Shown: positions 1 to 8,008, counted from the first letter of the stretch. The stretch is DNA of 64,000 nucleotides from Pseudomonas vanderleydeniana (GCF_014268755.2 NZ_CP077093.1:5422501-5486500); one strand, 5' to 3'. Program-made: numbers and translations. The notes: generated by a model not told the origin, from the sequence alone.

Positions 1-492
1 CTGGCGTTCCTGCTGGCGAACCCGCCCTACGGCTATTCGGATGGAGTGATCGGCCTGTTCGGCCTGGCCGGGGCCGTCGGGGCCATGGCCGCCAACCTCG
101 GCGGACGCATGGCGGACCGCGGCAGGGGTGAGTTCGCCACCACCATCGGCCTGCTGGCGCTGCTGCTGTCCTGGCTGCCATTGGGCTTCGCCGGCCATTC
201 GCTGGCCGCGCTGCTGGTCGGCGTGCTGGTCCTCGACTTCGCCGTGCAACTGGTGCACGTGAGCAACCAGAACGCGGTGTTCAAGGTCCGCCCGGCGGCA
301 CGCAACCGCCTGAATGCGGGCTATATCACCTGCTACTTCATCGGCGGCGCACTGGGGTCACTGCTGGGGGCACAGTTGTGGGGGCCTTACGGCTGGAACG
401 GGATCGTCGTCGCCGGCGGGCTGATTTCGGCGCTGGCACTGGGCATCTGGACGCTGGTGCAGCGGCGGATCGGGGCGACGGTGTCGGCCTGA
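1..492 (+). CDS. MFS transporter, C-terminal part (5' end outside window)
   Basis: The reading frame is open from the first base and ends at 490-492, so only about the last 163 residues are present. The protein is strongly hydrophobic, with at least four membrane segments. A basic cytoplasmic loop (GGRMADRGRGE, near residues 33-43 of the visible part) follows a transmembrane helix, as between helices of major facilitator superfamily members. The end (WTLVQRRIG) is a short charged tail. The family resembles the sugar-efflux/arabinose-efflux type MFS permeases, but the substrate cannot be read from this fragment. The next gene is on the opposite strand and converges on it. Confidence 0.75.
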   Translation: MAFLLANPPYGYSDGVIGLFGLAGAVGAMAANLGGRMADRGRGEFATTIGLLALLLSWLPLGFAGHSLAALLVGVLVLDFAVQLVHVSNQNAVFKVRPAARNRLNAGYITCYFIGGALGSLLGAQLWGPYGWNGIVVAGGLISALALGIWTLVQRRIGATVSA

Positions 493-520
493 TCCGCGAA
501 GAGATCACTCCAGCTCTACA

Positions 521-1225
521 TCAGTTCCTGGCCCAATCGATCGCCGGCAAGCCCATCGGCTCCAGGGCGAAGTGCTTGAGCGAGGTCACCACCCGGTCCG
601 CATGATGGTACTTTTCCACCGCCATCGCCGGATCGGGCACCGCCACCGCATACATGCCGGCCGCTTTCGCCGCCGTCACGCCGAACGGTGAATCCTCGAA
701 CACCAGGCAATCCTCGGCGGCCACGCCCAGGCGGCTCGCCGCCAGCAGGAAGATATCCGGCGCCGGCTTGGCCTGGCCCACCTGGGGATCGTCGGCGGTG
801 ACGATGGTGTCGAACAGCGCGAACCACTCCCGATGCAGGGTGGTCTTGAGTTCGAACGAGCCTCGCGACGAACTGGTCCCTACCGCAATGGGAATGTTGT
901 GCGCCGACAGATGCCGCACCAACGCCTCGGCACCGGCCATCGAACCGGCTTGCGGAAAGCGCTCGCGCATCAGGGGTTCGCGCACCGCGAGAAACTCCTC
1001 GGGGCTGATCGGCAACTCCATCGCTTCCACCACATAACGCGCCAGGTCGCCCGCGCCACGGCCAATGATGTTCTGCTTGTGGCTCCAGTCGAAGCGACGG
1101 CCATAACGACCGACGATGATCTGGGTGACCTCCGAGTAGATGCCCTCGGTATCAAGCAACAGTCCGTCCATATCGAAAATCACGGCCTTGATCGGGCCCG
1201 GGGAAGCAAAATCAACAGCAGTCAT
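521..1225 (-). CDS. HAD-superfamily hydrolase (beta-phosphoglucomutase-like phosphatase)
   Basis: This 234-residue protein has all four HAD motifs. Motif I is DMDGLLLDTEG (residues 18-28) with the nucleophile and acid aspartates. Motif II is the Ser/Thr in VGTSSSRGS. Motif III is the lysine of QAKPAPDIF, and motif IV is VFEDSPFGV. The helical cap between motif I and motif II places it in the HAD-IA group with phosphoglycolate phosphatase, beta-phosphoglucomutase and pseudouridine-5'-phosphatase. It probably dephosphorylates a small sugar phosphate or nucleotide in the cytoplasm; the exact substrate is not readable. Start is the ATG at 1225. It is convergent with the MFS gene. Confidence 0.88.
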   Translation of the reverse strand: MTAVDFASPGPIKAVIFDMDGLLLDTEGIYSEVTQIIVGRYGRRFDWSHKQNIIGRGAGDLARYVVEAMELPISPEEFLAVREPLMRERFPQAGSMAGAEALVRHLSAHNIPIAVGTSSSRGSFELKTTLHREWFALFDTIVTADDPQVGQAKPAPDIFLLAASRLGVAAEDCLVFEDSPFGVTAAKAAGMYAVAVPDPAMAVEKYHHADRVVTSLKHFALEPMGLPAIDWARN

Positions 1226-1485
1226 CGCATCCGATCCGTATACAGGAAGTTGAACTCAGGGCGGCTCAGGTGCGGCCAGGAAAGTACAAGCCTCGCAGAG
1301 CTGGCTGATTGTTTCCATCGTTGAATGACGCGGTGATGTCCAGCCGCGGAAAAATCGCCAACGGAGGGTGTCGCTGCAGGGCCAACGCCGCCCGCCAAAT
1401 TTGAGCAGTCATTTTCACCAGGGCGCACTATCATGTCCGCAGTTTTTCAAGGCCCGTGGCCATCGCATCGCACAGAGACGCCAGC

Positions 1486-1785
1486 ATGATCCCCAAAGAA
1501 TCCCGCAGCGAGGTCGCCCTCGCCAAGTTCCTCGACGCCAACCCACACCTGCGCGAAGAGACCCAGGGCCTGAGCCCGACCGAACAGCAGCAGCAATTCC
1601 AGTGGGCCTTCGACGACGAGGCCGAGAACCAGGGCATCGAACCCTGGGAACTGACGCTGCAACTGATCGCCGAAAGCCCGGAGGAACTGCAGGCCATGCG
1701 CCTGGAAGTGCACCGTGAAGTGGCCGAGGCACTGGGCATGGATTGGGACGAGTACTGCTCGTTCAACGATATTTCCGAAGACTGA
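1486..1785 (+). CDS. DUF6388 family small acidic protein
   Basis: This is a 99-residue acidic, cytoplasmic-looking protein with no signal peptide or membrane segment. It has several Gln/Glu-rich helices (for example EQQQQFQWAFDDEAENQ) and ends in FNDISED. I match it from memory to the Pseudomonas family DUF6388, whose function is unknown. The frame is open further upstream, but the ATG at 1486 sits after agagacg and gives the family's usual length of about 100 residues. It is a monocistronic gene between two small hypothetical genes. Confidence 0.7.
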   Translation: MIPKESRSEVALAKFLDANPHLREETQGLSPTEQQQQFQWAFDDEAENQGIEPWELTLQLIAESPEELQAMRLEVHREVAEALGMDWDEYCSFNDISED

Positions 1786-1881
1786 GCCCTCCTTTCCCGG
1801 CCATTCGTCGATTCGCCGGCACCAACACCCCGCTCGCACGGCCCAATATCAGGTAAGGACTCTCGAACAAGGAGACTGACC

Positions 1882-2217
1882 ATGATGTCCTCAAGACTTG
1901 CGACGCTGGTGTTGACCGGCCTGTTGTCATCGGCATCCCTGGCGAGCTTCGCCGCAGAATCGACCACCGGGCCGACCAATCCGGTGGAACAACCCAAGCC
2001 GCCACAGCTTCCCGGCGGTATCAATCCCGACAATGGCAGTGTGATCAAGAACGGCGCCCAGCCTCCCGGCAGCAACGGTATCGACCCACGCAACCAGGGC
2101 AGCGACACCGGTCGCCAGGGTGGCATGAATACCGATGGCAACGGCCCCATCGGTGACGGCAACACCCCGGGCTCCGGCACCAAGGGCCTGGAGTCGGGTG
2201 GAGCCGGTACCCGCTAG
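1882..2217 (+). CDS. Small secreted Gly/Pro/Asn-rich hypothetical protein
   Basis: The 111-residue product starts with a clear Sec signal peptide (MMSSRLATLVLTGLLSSAS, cleavage after ASFAAES near residue 25). The mature part is low-complexity and rich in Gly, Pro, Asn, Asp and Thr (GINPDNGSVIKNG, NGIDPRNQGSDTGRQGG, NTDGNGPIGDGN), with no cysteine and almost no hydrophobic residues, so it is probably disordered in the periplasm or outside the cell. The ATG is preceded by aaggagactgacc, a strong ribosome-binding site. I do not recognise a domain. Confidence 0.7.
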   Translation: MMSSRLATLVLTGLLSSASLASFAAESTTGPTNPVEQPKPPQLPGGINPDNGSVIKNGAQPPGSNGIDPRNQGSDTGRQGGMNTDGNGPIGDGNTPGSGTKGLESGGAGTR

Positions 2218-2282
2218 AAACCTCCACGGTGCCGACGTGCTGCGCCGGCACCCTTGCGACCCTCACAGCAAGGAGTCAGAAG

Positions 2283-2663
2283 ATGCCACGAGCCAGCAAA
2301 GCCAAATACACCGCCGCGCAGAAACGCCAGGCGGCTCGTATCGAATCCAGCTATGAAGAAAGGGGCCTGCCGCCAGCAGAGGCCGAAGCGCGTGCCTGGG
2401 CCACCATCAACAAGCAGTCGGGCGGTGGCGAGCGACCTGGCGGCTCCGGGCGCAACAAGTCGGAAGCAGCCAAGGCCAAGTCGCGTTCGGACTCTTCGAA
2501 ACGTGCAGCCGCCAGCCGCCAGGGTCATCCACGCGACAGCCAGGCCTCGCTGCAGACGCAGAGCAAGGCCAGCCTGCTACAGGAAGCACGGGCCCGGCAC
2601 ATCGTCGGGCGCTACAGGATGCGTAAGCAGGAATTGATCGAGGCGCTGCACAAGACGGCCTGA
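2283..2663 (+). CDS. Small basic protein with C-terminal Rho-N/SAP-like helix pair
   Basis: This 126-residue very basic protein starts at ATG 2283 (site aaggagtcagaag). The N-terminal third (MPRASKAKYTAAQKRQAARIE) is a charged helix followed by a motif (SYEERGLPPAEAEARAWATINKQSGGG) found in proteins annotated as ChaB-like or plasmid-stabilisation proteins. The middle is a Ser/Lys/Arg-rich linker. The last 40 residues (SLLQEARARHIVGRYRMRKQELIEAL) look like the Rho N-terminal helix-extended-helix fold that binds nucleic acid. A DNA- or RNA-binding role is inferred from this only. In annotated Pseudomonas genomes similar proteins carry the name plasmid stabilisation protein, which is not informative here. 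Confidence 0.7.
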   Translation: MPRASKAKYTAAQKRQAARIESSYEERGLPPAEAEARAWATINKQSGGGERPGGSGRNKSEAAKAKSRSDSSKRAAASRQGHPRDSQASLQTQSKASLLQEARARHIVGRYRMRKQELIEALHKTA

Positions 2664-2689
2664 CCCCGACTGAAAGCGTTGGCCGGCGC

Positions 2690-2950
2690 CTAGCCGGCCA
2701 CCCGCGAACTTCGTGTCGTGGGCATCTGGTTGCCCTGCAATTCCCCCCGCAACTCGGCTACCAGGTTGGCAATCGCCCGGGAACTGGTCAGTGTCTGGCT
2801 GGAGATCCCGGTCACCAGCAGGTCCACCCGACCAGTCGGTTCATCGAAAACCTTGACCGTCAGCGACGCGTCGGGCGCCACCGTGCATTGGCAACGCAGG
2901 GGCAGGAATCCGAGCTCGATGATGTTGCGCAGTTCAAGAATTGAAATCAC
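2690..2950 (-). CDS. DUF1652 family protein
   Basis: The 86-residue product is a small alpha/beta protein of the Pseudomonas family DUF1652 (ILELRNIIELGFLPLRCQC near the start, then GRVDLLVTGIS and a helical end). I chose the GTG at 2950 because aaaagga lies 9 bases before it and the product then starts at the conserved MISILELRN; the ATG at 2992 would add 14 residues that do not look like the family. Function is unknown. The neighbouring gene at 3123, divergently transcribed, codes for another 86-residue protein of similar pattern, so the two are probably paralogues. Confidence 0.72.
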   Translation of the reverse strand: MISILELRNIIELGFLPLRCQCTVAPDASLTVKVFDEPTGRVDLLVTGISSQTLTSSRAIANLVAELRGELQGNQMPTTRSSRVAG

Positions 2951-3122
2951 GTCGGTACATCCTTTTGAAGTGACAGGCAAACGGGCACTCATTGCCCGCC
3001 TGTGAGCCTAGCAGCCCTACGTCAGTGCTCAAGCTCATGGCTCAACTAAATTTTCCTGTTCCAAGACACGGCAGACGGCTCTATTCTTTTGAATAGATCA
3101 ATGACGACTTGGAGCATGCACG

Positions 3123-3383
3123 ATGGACACACTGAGCAAATCGGAAATCGAGACCGAACTGGCCTCCCGTTTGCCCAGCTATGAAGTCGAATGCACACTG
3201 CATTCCGACGGCACCCTGTCGGCGATCCTCAGCGGCCCGAATGCCGACCACTTCGCCGTGACCGGCATCGTCAGGGCCGACTACCGCGGGCGTGAATCCC
3301 TGGCCCGACTGGCCAGGGAGATCCTCGAGGAAATGGTCCTGTCGCGCCAGGGCAGCAAGACCAGTCGACTGCAGCGGCTGTGA
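3123..3383 (+). CDS. DUF1652-like small protein
   Basis: This 86-residue protein follows the same plan as its divergent neighbour: an N-terminal helix, the core VECTLHSDGTLSAILSGP, then FAVTGI and a helix LARLAREILEEM. Compare QCTVAPDASLTVKVFDEP, LLVTGIS and IANLVAELRGEL in the neighbour. The match suggests an old duplication. A ggagcatgcacg sequence precedes the ATG. The role is unknown; no membrane segment or catalytic motif is visible. The 3' end abuts the convergent DUF4142 gene with no spacer. Confidence 0.65.
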   Translation: MDTLSKSEIETELASRLPSYEVECTLHSDGTLSAILSGPNADHFAVTGIVRADYRGRESLARLAREILEEMVLSRQGSKTSRLQRL

Positions 3384-3902
3384 TCAGTCGCCCTGGTGAT
3401 GGCTCATCTCCAGCTTCCTGGCCATGTCCAGGTGCATGCGCAACTTGGGCAGGGTCTGTTCGGCGAACGCCTTCAACTCGGCTGACTGCGACTGGCTGGC
3501 CTCGTCCTCGAACAGCTTGATCACTTGTTCATGGGCCTTGATCTGGTTGGCCACGTACGCCACGTCGAACGATTCCCCTTCCTGCACCTGCAGGATCATT
3601 TTCCTGGCCCGATCCATGATCTGTGCGTCGGAGGCCATCGGCAGGTCGTGCTTGCCGGCAATGGCCTTGAGATCACGATTGGCGTCGGTGTGATCCTTGA
3701 TCATCTCCACGGCATAGCTGTTGATGTCCGTGGAAGCCGTCTTCTGGATCGCCAGGCGACTGCTCTCGATCTCGGCGATACCGGCCGCCGAGGCGCTGTC
3801 GATAAACTCGGCCGGGGTTTGCGCCAGCGCCTGGGTGGCCAGGCTGGCGCCCAGCACCAGGCTGAAAAACATCGGGCATCGTCGTGGGGCCTTGCGGCTC
3901 AT
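3384..3902 (-). CDS. DUF4142 periplasmic protein
   Basis: The 172-residue precursor has a signal peptide (basic MSRKAPRRC, hydrophobic FFSLVLGASLATQ, cleavage near ALAQ). The mature part is an all-helical bundle of the DUF4142 (ferritin-like fold) type: ASAAGIAEIESSRLA, then YAVEMIKDHTDANRDLKAIA with the family's typical D-H-x4-N pattern, and the final helices EQTLPKLRMHLDMARKLE. Members of this family are periplasmic and often linked to envelope stress; no enzymatic activity is established. A ggaggac site precedes the ATG at 3902. Confidence 0.85.
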   Translation of the reverse strand: MSRKAPRRCPMFFSLVLGASLATQALAQTPAEFIDSASAAGIAEIESSRLAIQKTASTDINSYAVEMIKDHTDANRDLKAIAGKHDLPMASDAQIMDRARKMILQVQEGESFDVAYVANQIKAHEQVIKLFEDEASQSQSAELKAFAEQTLPKLRMHLDMARKLEMSHHQGD

Positions 3903-4001
3903 GGCTGTCCTCCTGCGGAAAAAACCGTGCTTTACCGAATTGGGAATGCCCTGGACGACAAAGGTTTAGAAAAAACGCCACGGCCGCGACGAACGGCAGG
4001 C

Positions 4002-4027
4002 AAAAAAAAGCCCGCGGGAGGGCGGGC
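4002..4027 (-). terminator. Strong Rho-independent terminator with no gene upstream on its strand
   Basis: On the minus strand the sequence reads gcccgc-ccuccc-gcgggc followed by eight T (plus-strand A-run at 4002-4009). The perfect 6-bp GC stem with a full T tract is a classical terminator. No protein gene lies directly upstream on the minus strand: between 4030 and 4660 there is only the plus-strand gene at 4279. It may end a small RNA made from 4030-4300. The rest of the 3903-4278 interval shows nothing else except the 15-base palindrome tatac-agggt-gtata at 4239-4253. Confidence 0.75.
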
Positions 4028-4278
4028 AAGGGAAGCTTTTGAACGAGCGATCGGACTATATCCGTGGCGTGGCAGCCTCACAGTGAAAGAATTTTCATCT
4101 TCGCCGCGGCTTGCTCCAGGTCATTGCACGAAGGCGCTCGAACAGACATGCCAACCAAAGCAGCAGAGAGTCATTTTCATCAGCTGTTTTTTGAAACAAT
4201 TGCACAATTCTTCATGAGTCTTCCTCAGCGAAATCACCTATACAGGGTGTATATCCAGCAAAATCCCAGACACCGAAC

Positions 4279-4491
4279 ATGACACCGCCGAGCTTCCTCC
4301 TGACCTCTCCCAACGCTCCCAGGCATTTCGTCCTTCTGGACCAGAACGGCATCTGCCTGGCATTCAAGAGCTGCCGGGACCGGCCACAGCACGGTAACTG
4401 GGTGGGTGTCGAGGAAGTCCGCCTGGCCTGGCTCCATCACCCGCTTCCCGCCCATGCCCGCAGGCCCCAGGACGACCAGGAAACACCTTGA
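4279..4491 (+). CDS. Small hypothetical protein
   Basis: The 70-residue frame has codon use typical of its neighbours (GC-rich third positions) and begins MTPPSFLLTSPNAP, followed by HFVLLDQNGICLAFK and WVGVEEVRLAWLHHPLPAHA. A closely similar short Pseudomonas protein pattern is familiar to me (HFVLLD..GICRAF), but I know no function. No good ribosome-binding site precedes the ATG. The 15-base palindrome at 4239-4253 lies 25 bases upstream and may be an operator. No signal peptide. Confidence 0.5.
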   Translation: MTPPSFLLTSPNAPRHFVLLDQNGICLAFKSCRDRPQHGNWVGVEEVRLAWLHHPLPAHARRPQDDQETP

Positions 4492-4663
4492 GCGCAAACC
4501 GGCCAGGTCATCCGATTGGCGTACCTGTCGGCCCAAGCGCTGTCTCTGGGCCACCCCACGACGTACATCGATCAACCCAGTAACATGCGTATGCGACTCT
4601 TTGATCGGGACGCGCCCCCGATCGGTTGGCCGTCCGAGTGGACCTCTCTGGAAAGGAACGCAA

Positions 4664-5158
4664 ATGTTGTGGGTGGTGATGCTCGGTGGAAAACATCCCC
4701 GGGCCAAGATAGAAGTGCATGATGTGGCCTTCGTACAGGCCGACAGCCTGGCGGACAGCTATCGGCAACTACGCCAGGATTGGTTCGGCAGCCCGGCCGG
4801 CCTGCATATCGATGCGTGGATGCAGGTCGATGGCGTCGAGCGCTGGAAAGTCGGTTTCAGCGACCTGGCTCCGGCCCCCGACTCTCCACGACTGTTCTTC
4901 ATCAACCTCGGTGGCTACGAGGCTGGCGTCTATGGCGAGGCCCATCGGTATCTGCTGGTGGTTGCCCAGGACCGCGAACAGGCCAAGGCCAAGGGCAAGC
5001 GACAGATGCTGCGCGAGTGGGACAAGCACCACACCGACGCCCTGCTCGACGTCGACGACTGCCTGCCGATCGACCAGGTCGGCGGGCGTTATGTCGAACT
5101 GCTGGAGGCGCCGCACCGGGGCATCGTGCAGCGTAACGACTACATCATCCTGTCCTGA
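4664..5158 (+). CDS. DUF1543 domain-containing protein
   Basis: This 164-residue cytoplasmic protein begins MLWVVMLGGKHPRAKIEVHD, the characteristic start of DUF1543 (LGG...A.IE.HDV.F). It continues with the second conserved block FFINLGGYEAGVYGEAHRYLLVVA. Family members are small proteins of unknown function, some with one domain and some with two. The ATG at 4664 follows gaaagga. The frame is open upstream, but the family start fits this ATG. It is convergent with the LysR gene, whose stop is adjacent. Confidence 0.85.
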   Translation: MLWVVMLGGKHPRAKIEVHDVAFVQADSLADSYRQLRQDWFGSPAGLHIDAWMQVDGVERWKVGFSDLAPAPDSPRLFFINLGGYEAGVYGEAHRYLLVVAQDREQAKAKGKRQMLREWDKHHTDALLDVDDCLPIDQVGGRYVELLEAPHRGIVQRNDYIILS

Positions 5159-6076
5159 TCAGAGAAACTCGACCCCCGGCAGATCCAGCTGCGGCAGCTC
5201 GCCGCCGAGGAAATCGCGGAAGGCCAGGATCCGCTCCTTGCGCAGGCTGCCCTTGAGCCAGACCAGGTAATAGCTGTCCCCGGTGCCGACGGCGCTCTTG
5301 AACGGCAGGGCCAGCAGCCCTTCCCGCACGTCTTCCAGCACCAGCCCAAGATCGGCGATCGACACCCCATGACCGCGCATCGCCGCGGCAATGCCCTGGT
5401 CGAGGGTCCCGAACACCTTGCCGCGATCGAGCCGGACCTGCTCGTCGCGATCGACACGGCGCAACCAGCGCCGCCAGTCCCGACGATCCGATGACGGATG
5501 GATCAACTCATGCTGTTGCAGGGTGTCGAGGCTCCAGGCTTGCGACCCCAGCGCCTTGCTCGCACAAATGGGAATCAACCATTCGTCGAAGAGCTTGCAG
5601 CATTCGGTCTGCGCACCGAAATGCCCATCCCCGAGCAGGATCGCGCAGTCATAGGGCTCGGCGTAGAAATCCACGCTGTCGATGTCCATCCACACGCTGG
5701 ACAACTGAATCGGCAGCCCGGGATCGGTCTCCTTGAGTTTCTCCAGTACCTGCAACAGCCAGCGCATGGTCAGGCTCGACGGGGCCTTGAGCCGCAGGTG
5801 GCCGGCATTGGCCCGAAACGGCAGGCAGGCGTCCTCGATCAGCTTGAAGCCAGCCTTGAGTTCCTGGGCCAGGCCTTGCCCGGCGTCGGTCAGTTGCAGT
5901 TTCGGGCCCTTTCTCTCGAACAGGTGACAACCGAACAGCTCCTCCAGGTTGCGGATATGCCGGCTGATGGCGCTCTGGGTCAGCGACAGTTCCTCGGCCG
6001 CCCGGGTAAACGAGCAGGAGCGCGCCGCCACTTCGAAGGCACGCAGGGCATAGAGCGGGGGGATACGTTCGGCCAT
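5159..6076 (-). CDS. LysR-family transcriptional regulator (GcvA-like)
   Basis: The protein of about 305 residues has an N-terminal winged helix-turn-helix (PPLYALRAFEVAARSCSFTRAAEEL, then LTQSAISRHIRNLEEL) and a LysR effector domain. The start resembles GcvA/AmpR-type members, which begin with two prolines before the helix. I prefer the ATG at 6076 (MAERIPP); ATGs at 6088 and 6091 are in frame but have no ribosome-binding site. It is divergent from a LysE-type exporter at 6196, and this arrangement usually means the regulator controls the exporter. A 15-base perfect palindrome lies just upstream (6090-6104). Confidence 0.88.
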   Translation of the reverse strand: MAERIPPLYALRAFEVAARSCSFTRAAEELSLTQSAISRHIRNLEELFGCHLFERKGPKLQLTDAGQGLAQELKAGFKLIEDACLPFRANAGHLRLKAPSSLTMRWLLQVLEKLKETDPGLPIQLSSVWMDIDSVDFYAEPYDCAILLGDGHFGAQTECCKLFDEWLIPICASKALGSQAWSLDTLQQHELIHPSSDRRDWRRWLRRVDRDEQVRLDRGKVFGTLDQGIAAAMRGHGVSIADLGLVLEDVREGLLALPFKSAVGTGDSYYLVWLKGSLRKERILAFRDFLGGELPQLDLPGVEFL

Positions 6077-6089
6077 CAGCACGCCCATC

Positions 6090-6104
6090 ATGATTAATAA
6101 TCAT
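6090..6104. promoter_or_regulatory. Perfect palindrome atgatta-a-taatcat between lysR and lysE-type genes
   Basis: Seven-base arms flank a single central base, in the 119-base gap between the divergent LysR and exporter genes. It lies immediately upstream of the preferred LysR start at 6076. Its place and symmetry suggest an operator for autoregulation or for the divergent pair, although classical LysR boxes have an 11-base spacer (T-N11-A). AT-rich sequence around it probably includes the promoters. Confidence 0.4.
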
Positions 6105-6195
6105 AGTTGGTCACAGATTTATCCATTTTTCAAACCGCCTGCATCACCTCAGGCTTGGCCTCCACGAATCCCCGGCTACAGGCGACCTTCCTGCC

Positions 6196-6831
6196 ATGAA
6201 CTTCTCGTTGCTGCTGCTCTACCTGCTCAGTGTTGCCCTGCTGATCGTCACGCCCGGACCGGTGGTCGCGCTGGCCATCAACACCAGCCTGAAGGCCGGC
6301 ACCGGCCGCGCCCTGCTCACGGTGCTCGGCACCAATGGCGCCTCGCTGGTCCTTGCCCTGCTGGCGATCCTGATCCTGGCCGGCAGCCTATCGCTCAACG
6401 AACAGTTGCTGAACCTGGTGAGCTTCGCAGGCTGCCTGTTCATCGGCCACCTGGGTCTCCAGGGGCTCAAGGACGCCCTGCGCACGCCAGTCGACGATCG
6501 CCCGCAACAAGCACTACCCAGTTCACGCAGCGGATTTGTGAAAGGTTTCCTGGTGGGCATCTCCAACCCCAAGGACATCATCTTTTTCGTGTCCTTCTTC
6601 CCGCAGTTCATCCAGATCACCCCGTCGTTCGGCCACAGCGCCCTGCTGCTGACCGTACTTTGGGTACTGGTCGATTTCAGCATCCTGGGCCTGTACATCC
6701 ACCTGGCCAGCCGCATGTTTTCCGCCCGGCACAAGGCCAGGGTGACGTTCGCCTCCAGTCTGGTGCTGCTGTTGGTGGCGATCTTCGGTGCCGGCTATGC
6801 GGCCCGCTCGCTGCTGGTGGCGCTGCATTGA
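6196..6831 (+). CDS. LysE-family amino acid exporter
   Basis: This 211-residue integral membrane protein has five to six hydrophobic segments and the LysE/RhtB start (LLLYLLSVALLIVTPGPVVAL, with the family's TPGP motif near residue 20). It also has GFVKGFLVGISNPKDIIFFVSFFPQFI, the second conserved LysE block with N-P-K. It exports an amino acid or related compound through the inner membrane; the substrate is unknown. Expression is probably controlled by the divergent LysR gene. Confidence 0.9.
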   Translation: MNFSLLLLYLLSVALLIVTPGPVVALAINTSLKAGTGRALLTVLGTNGASLVLALLAILILAGSLSLNEQLLNLVSFAGCLFIGHLGLQGLKDALRTPVDDRPQQALPSSRSGFVKGFLVGISNPKDIIFFVSFFPQFIQITPSFGHSALLLTVLWVLVDFSILGLYIHLASRMFSARHKARVTFASSLVLLLVAIFGAGYAARSLLVALH

Positions 6832-6845
6832 AAGGCGTATTTCAG

Positions 6846-6870
6846 TCATCATTCGATCAATGAATGATGA
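6846..6870. repeat. Inverted repeat tcatcattc-N7-gaatgatga
   Basis: Perfect 9-base arms are separated by 7 bases, starting 15 bases after the stop of the LysE-type gene and 58 bases before the hydrolase gene. It has no T tract, so it is not a classical terminator. The AT-rich symmetric form suggests a regulator site for the downstream hydrolase or an mRNA 3' stabilising hairpin. Confidence 0.4.
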
Positions 6871-6927
6871 TTAGCGCCATCCGGTGTTTCTGCTAGGGTC
6901 GGTGCATTCGAACAGAGAGCTCACGGG

Positions 6928-7875
6928 ATGAACGCACTCGAACAGCACAGCTTGTCCGTCAACGGCATCACGCTGAGCGTGCAGGTGGCGGGCCCCCAGG
7001 AGGGGCGGCCGGTCTGGCTGCTGCACGGGTTCCCCGAGTGCTGGCATTCCTGGCGCAAGCAGGTACCGGCGCTGATAGAGGCCGGTTATCGGGTCTTCGT
7101 CCCGGAAATGCGCGGCTATGGCCGCAGCAGTGCACCGCAGGACAGCGCGGCCTATGCACTGCTGACCCTTTGCGGCGACATCCAGGCGGCCATGCAGGCC
7201 TTCGGTCATGAACAGGTCGCCATGATCGGCCACGACTGGGGGGCACCGGTGGCCTGGCACCTGGCGCTGCTGGAACCCCAGCGGGTCCGCGCGCTGGTCG
7301 CCCTGTCGGTGCCCTTCGCCGGTCGCTCCAAACGCCCGGCGATCGAAAGCATGCGCGAGTTCTTCGCCGACCGGTTCAACTACATCCTCTACTTCCAGAA
7401 GCCGGGCGTCGCCGAACAGGAACTGGATGCGGACATCGATCGCACCCTGCGCACCTTCATGGGCGATACCGAGGTGTTCCTGCAGAGCAAGCCGGCCGAT
7501 GCCAGGCTGTTCGATGGCGTGGCCTGCCCCGCTGCACTGCCGCACTGGTGTAGCGAGGAAGACTTCGAAGCCTATCGCCAGACCTTCGCCGGCAAAGGCT
7601 TCCACGGCGCCCTGAACTGGTACCGCAACTTCGAGCGCAACTGGCAGGAAACCGAATGCCTGGCCGGGGCCCAGGTAGGACAACCGACGCTGTTCATGGT
7701 CGGCGACCGCGATCCGGTCGGTGCCCTGGAAGCGCATACGATCAAGCGCATGCCCAATGTGGTGCCAAACCTGGAACAGCGGGTCCTGAAGGATTGCGGG
7801 CACTGGATCCAGAACGAAAAGCCCGAGGAGGTGAACGCGGCGCTGCTCGATTTTCTTGGGAGGCATTACCCGTAG
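6928..7875 (+). CDS. Alpha/beta-fold hydrolase, epoxide-hydrolase-like
   Basis: The 315-residue protein begins with the alpha/beta hydrolase core. The oxyanion motif HGFPECWHSWRKQ is near residue 35. The nucleophile elbow GHDWGAPVAW (near residue 105) has aspartate in place of serine, typical of epoxide hydrolases and haloalkane dehalogenases. HGFPE and the cap-domain tyrosines (FNYILYFQKPG, LNWYRNFERNW) fit soluble epoxide hydrolases. The catalytic His is in KDCGHWIQNEKPEEV near the end. No signal peptide, so cytoplasmic. The physiological substrate is unknown. An agagagctcacggg site precedes the ATG. Confidence 0.88.
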   Translation: MNALEQHSLSVNGITLSVQVAGPQEGRPVWLLHGFPECWHSWRKQVPALIEAGYRVFVPEMRGYGRSSAPQDSAAYALLTLCGDIQAAMQAFGHEQVAMIGHDWGAPVAWHLALLEPQRVRALVALSVPFAGRSKRPAIESMREFFADRFNYILYFQKPGVAEQELDADIDRTLRTFMGDTEVFLQSKPADARLFDGVACPAALPHWCSEEDFEAYRQTFAGKGFHGALNWYRNFERNWQETECLAGAQVGQPTLFMVGDRDPVGALEAHTIKRMPNVVPNLEQRVLKDCGHWIQNEKPEEVNAALLDFLGRHYP

Positions 7876-8008
7876 GGGAACTCAGGGGCCTGCTGCGAAG
7901 CATCAGCCTGCAGCGCCACTGCTGGACCAAGCTGATCAATACACAGACCGCAGCAACGACCAGGGTAATGCCTTCACGGCCAATCTCATAACCGAAGACC
8001 CTGACCAT
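7742..8008 (-). CDS. Possible small one-helix membrane protein or gene remnant
   Basis: A minus-strand frame starts at ATG 8008 directly after the stop of another minus-strand frame (8009-8011). Its start is MVRVFGYEIGREG, followed by a hydrophobic helix ITLVVAAVCVLISLV and the basic run QQWRCRLMLRSR. The C-terminal half overlaps the 3' end of the hydrolase gene antisense and looks like random sequence. It may be the start of a small membrane protein whose end was lost. Low confidence; see the neighbouring remnant. Confidence 0.25.
   Translation of the reverse strand: MVRVFGYEIGREGITLVVAAVCVLISLVQQWRCRLMLRSRPLSSPTGNASQENRAAPRSPPRAFRSGSSARNPSGPAVPGLAPHWACA

Noticed and set aside
4234..4707. 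157-codon minus-strand frame
   Set aside because: It lies antisense to the better-supported genes at 4279 and 4664 and has the composition of a reversed coding strand.
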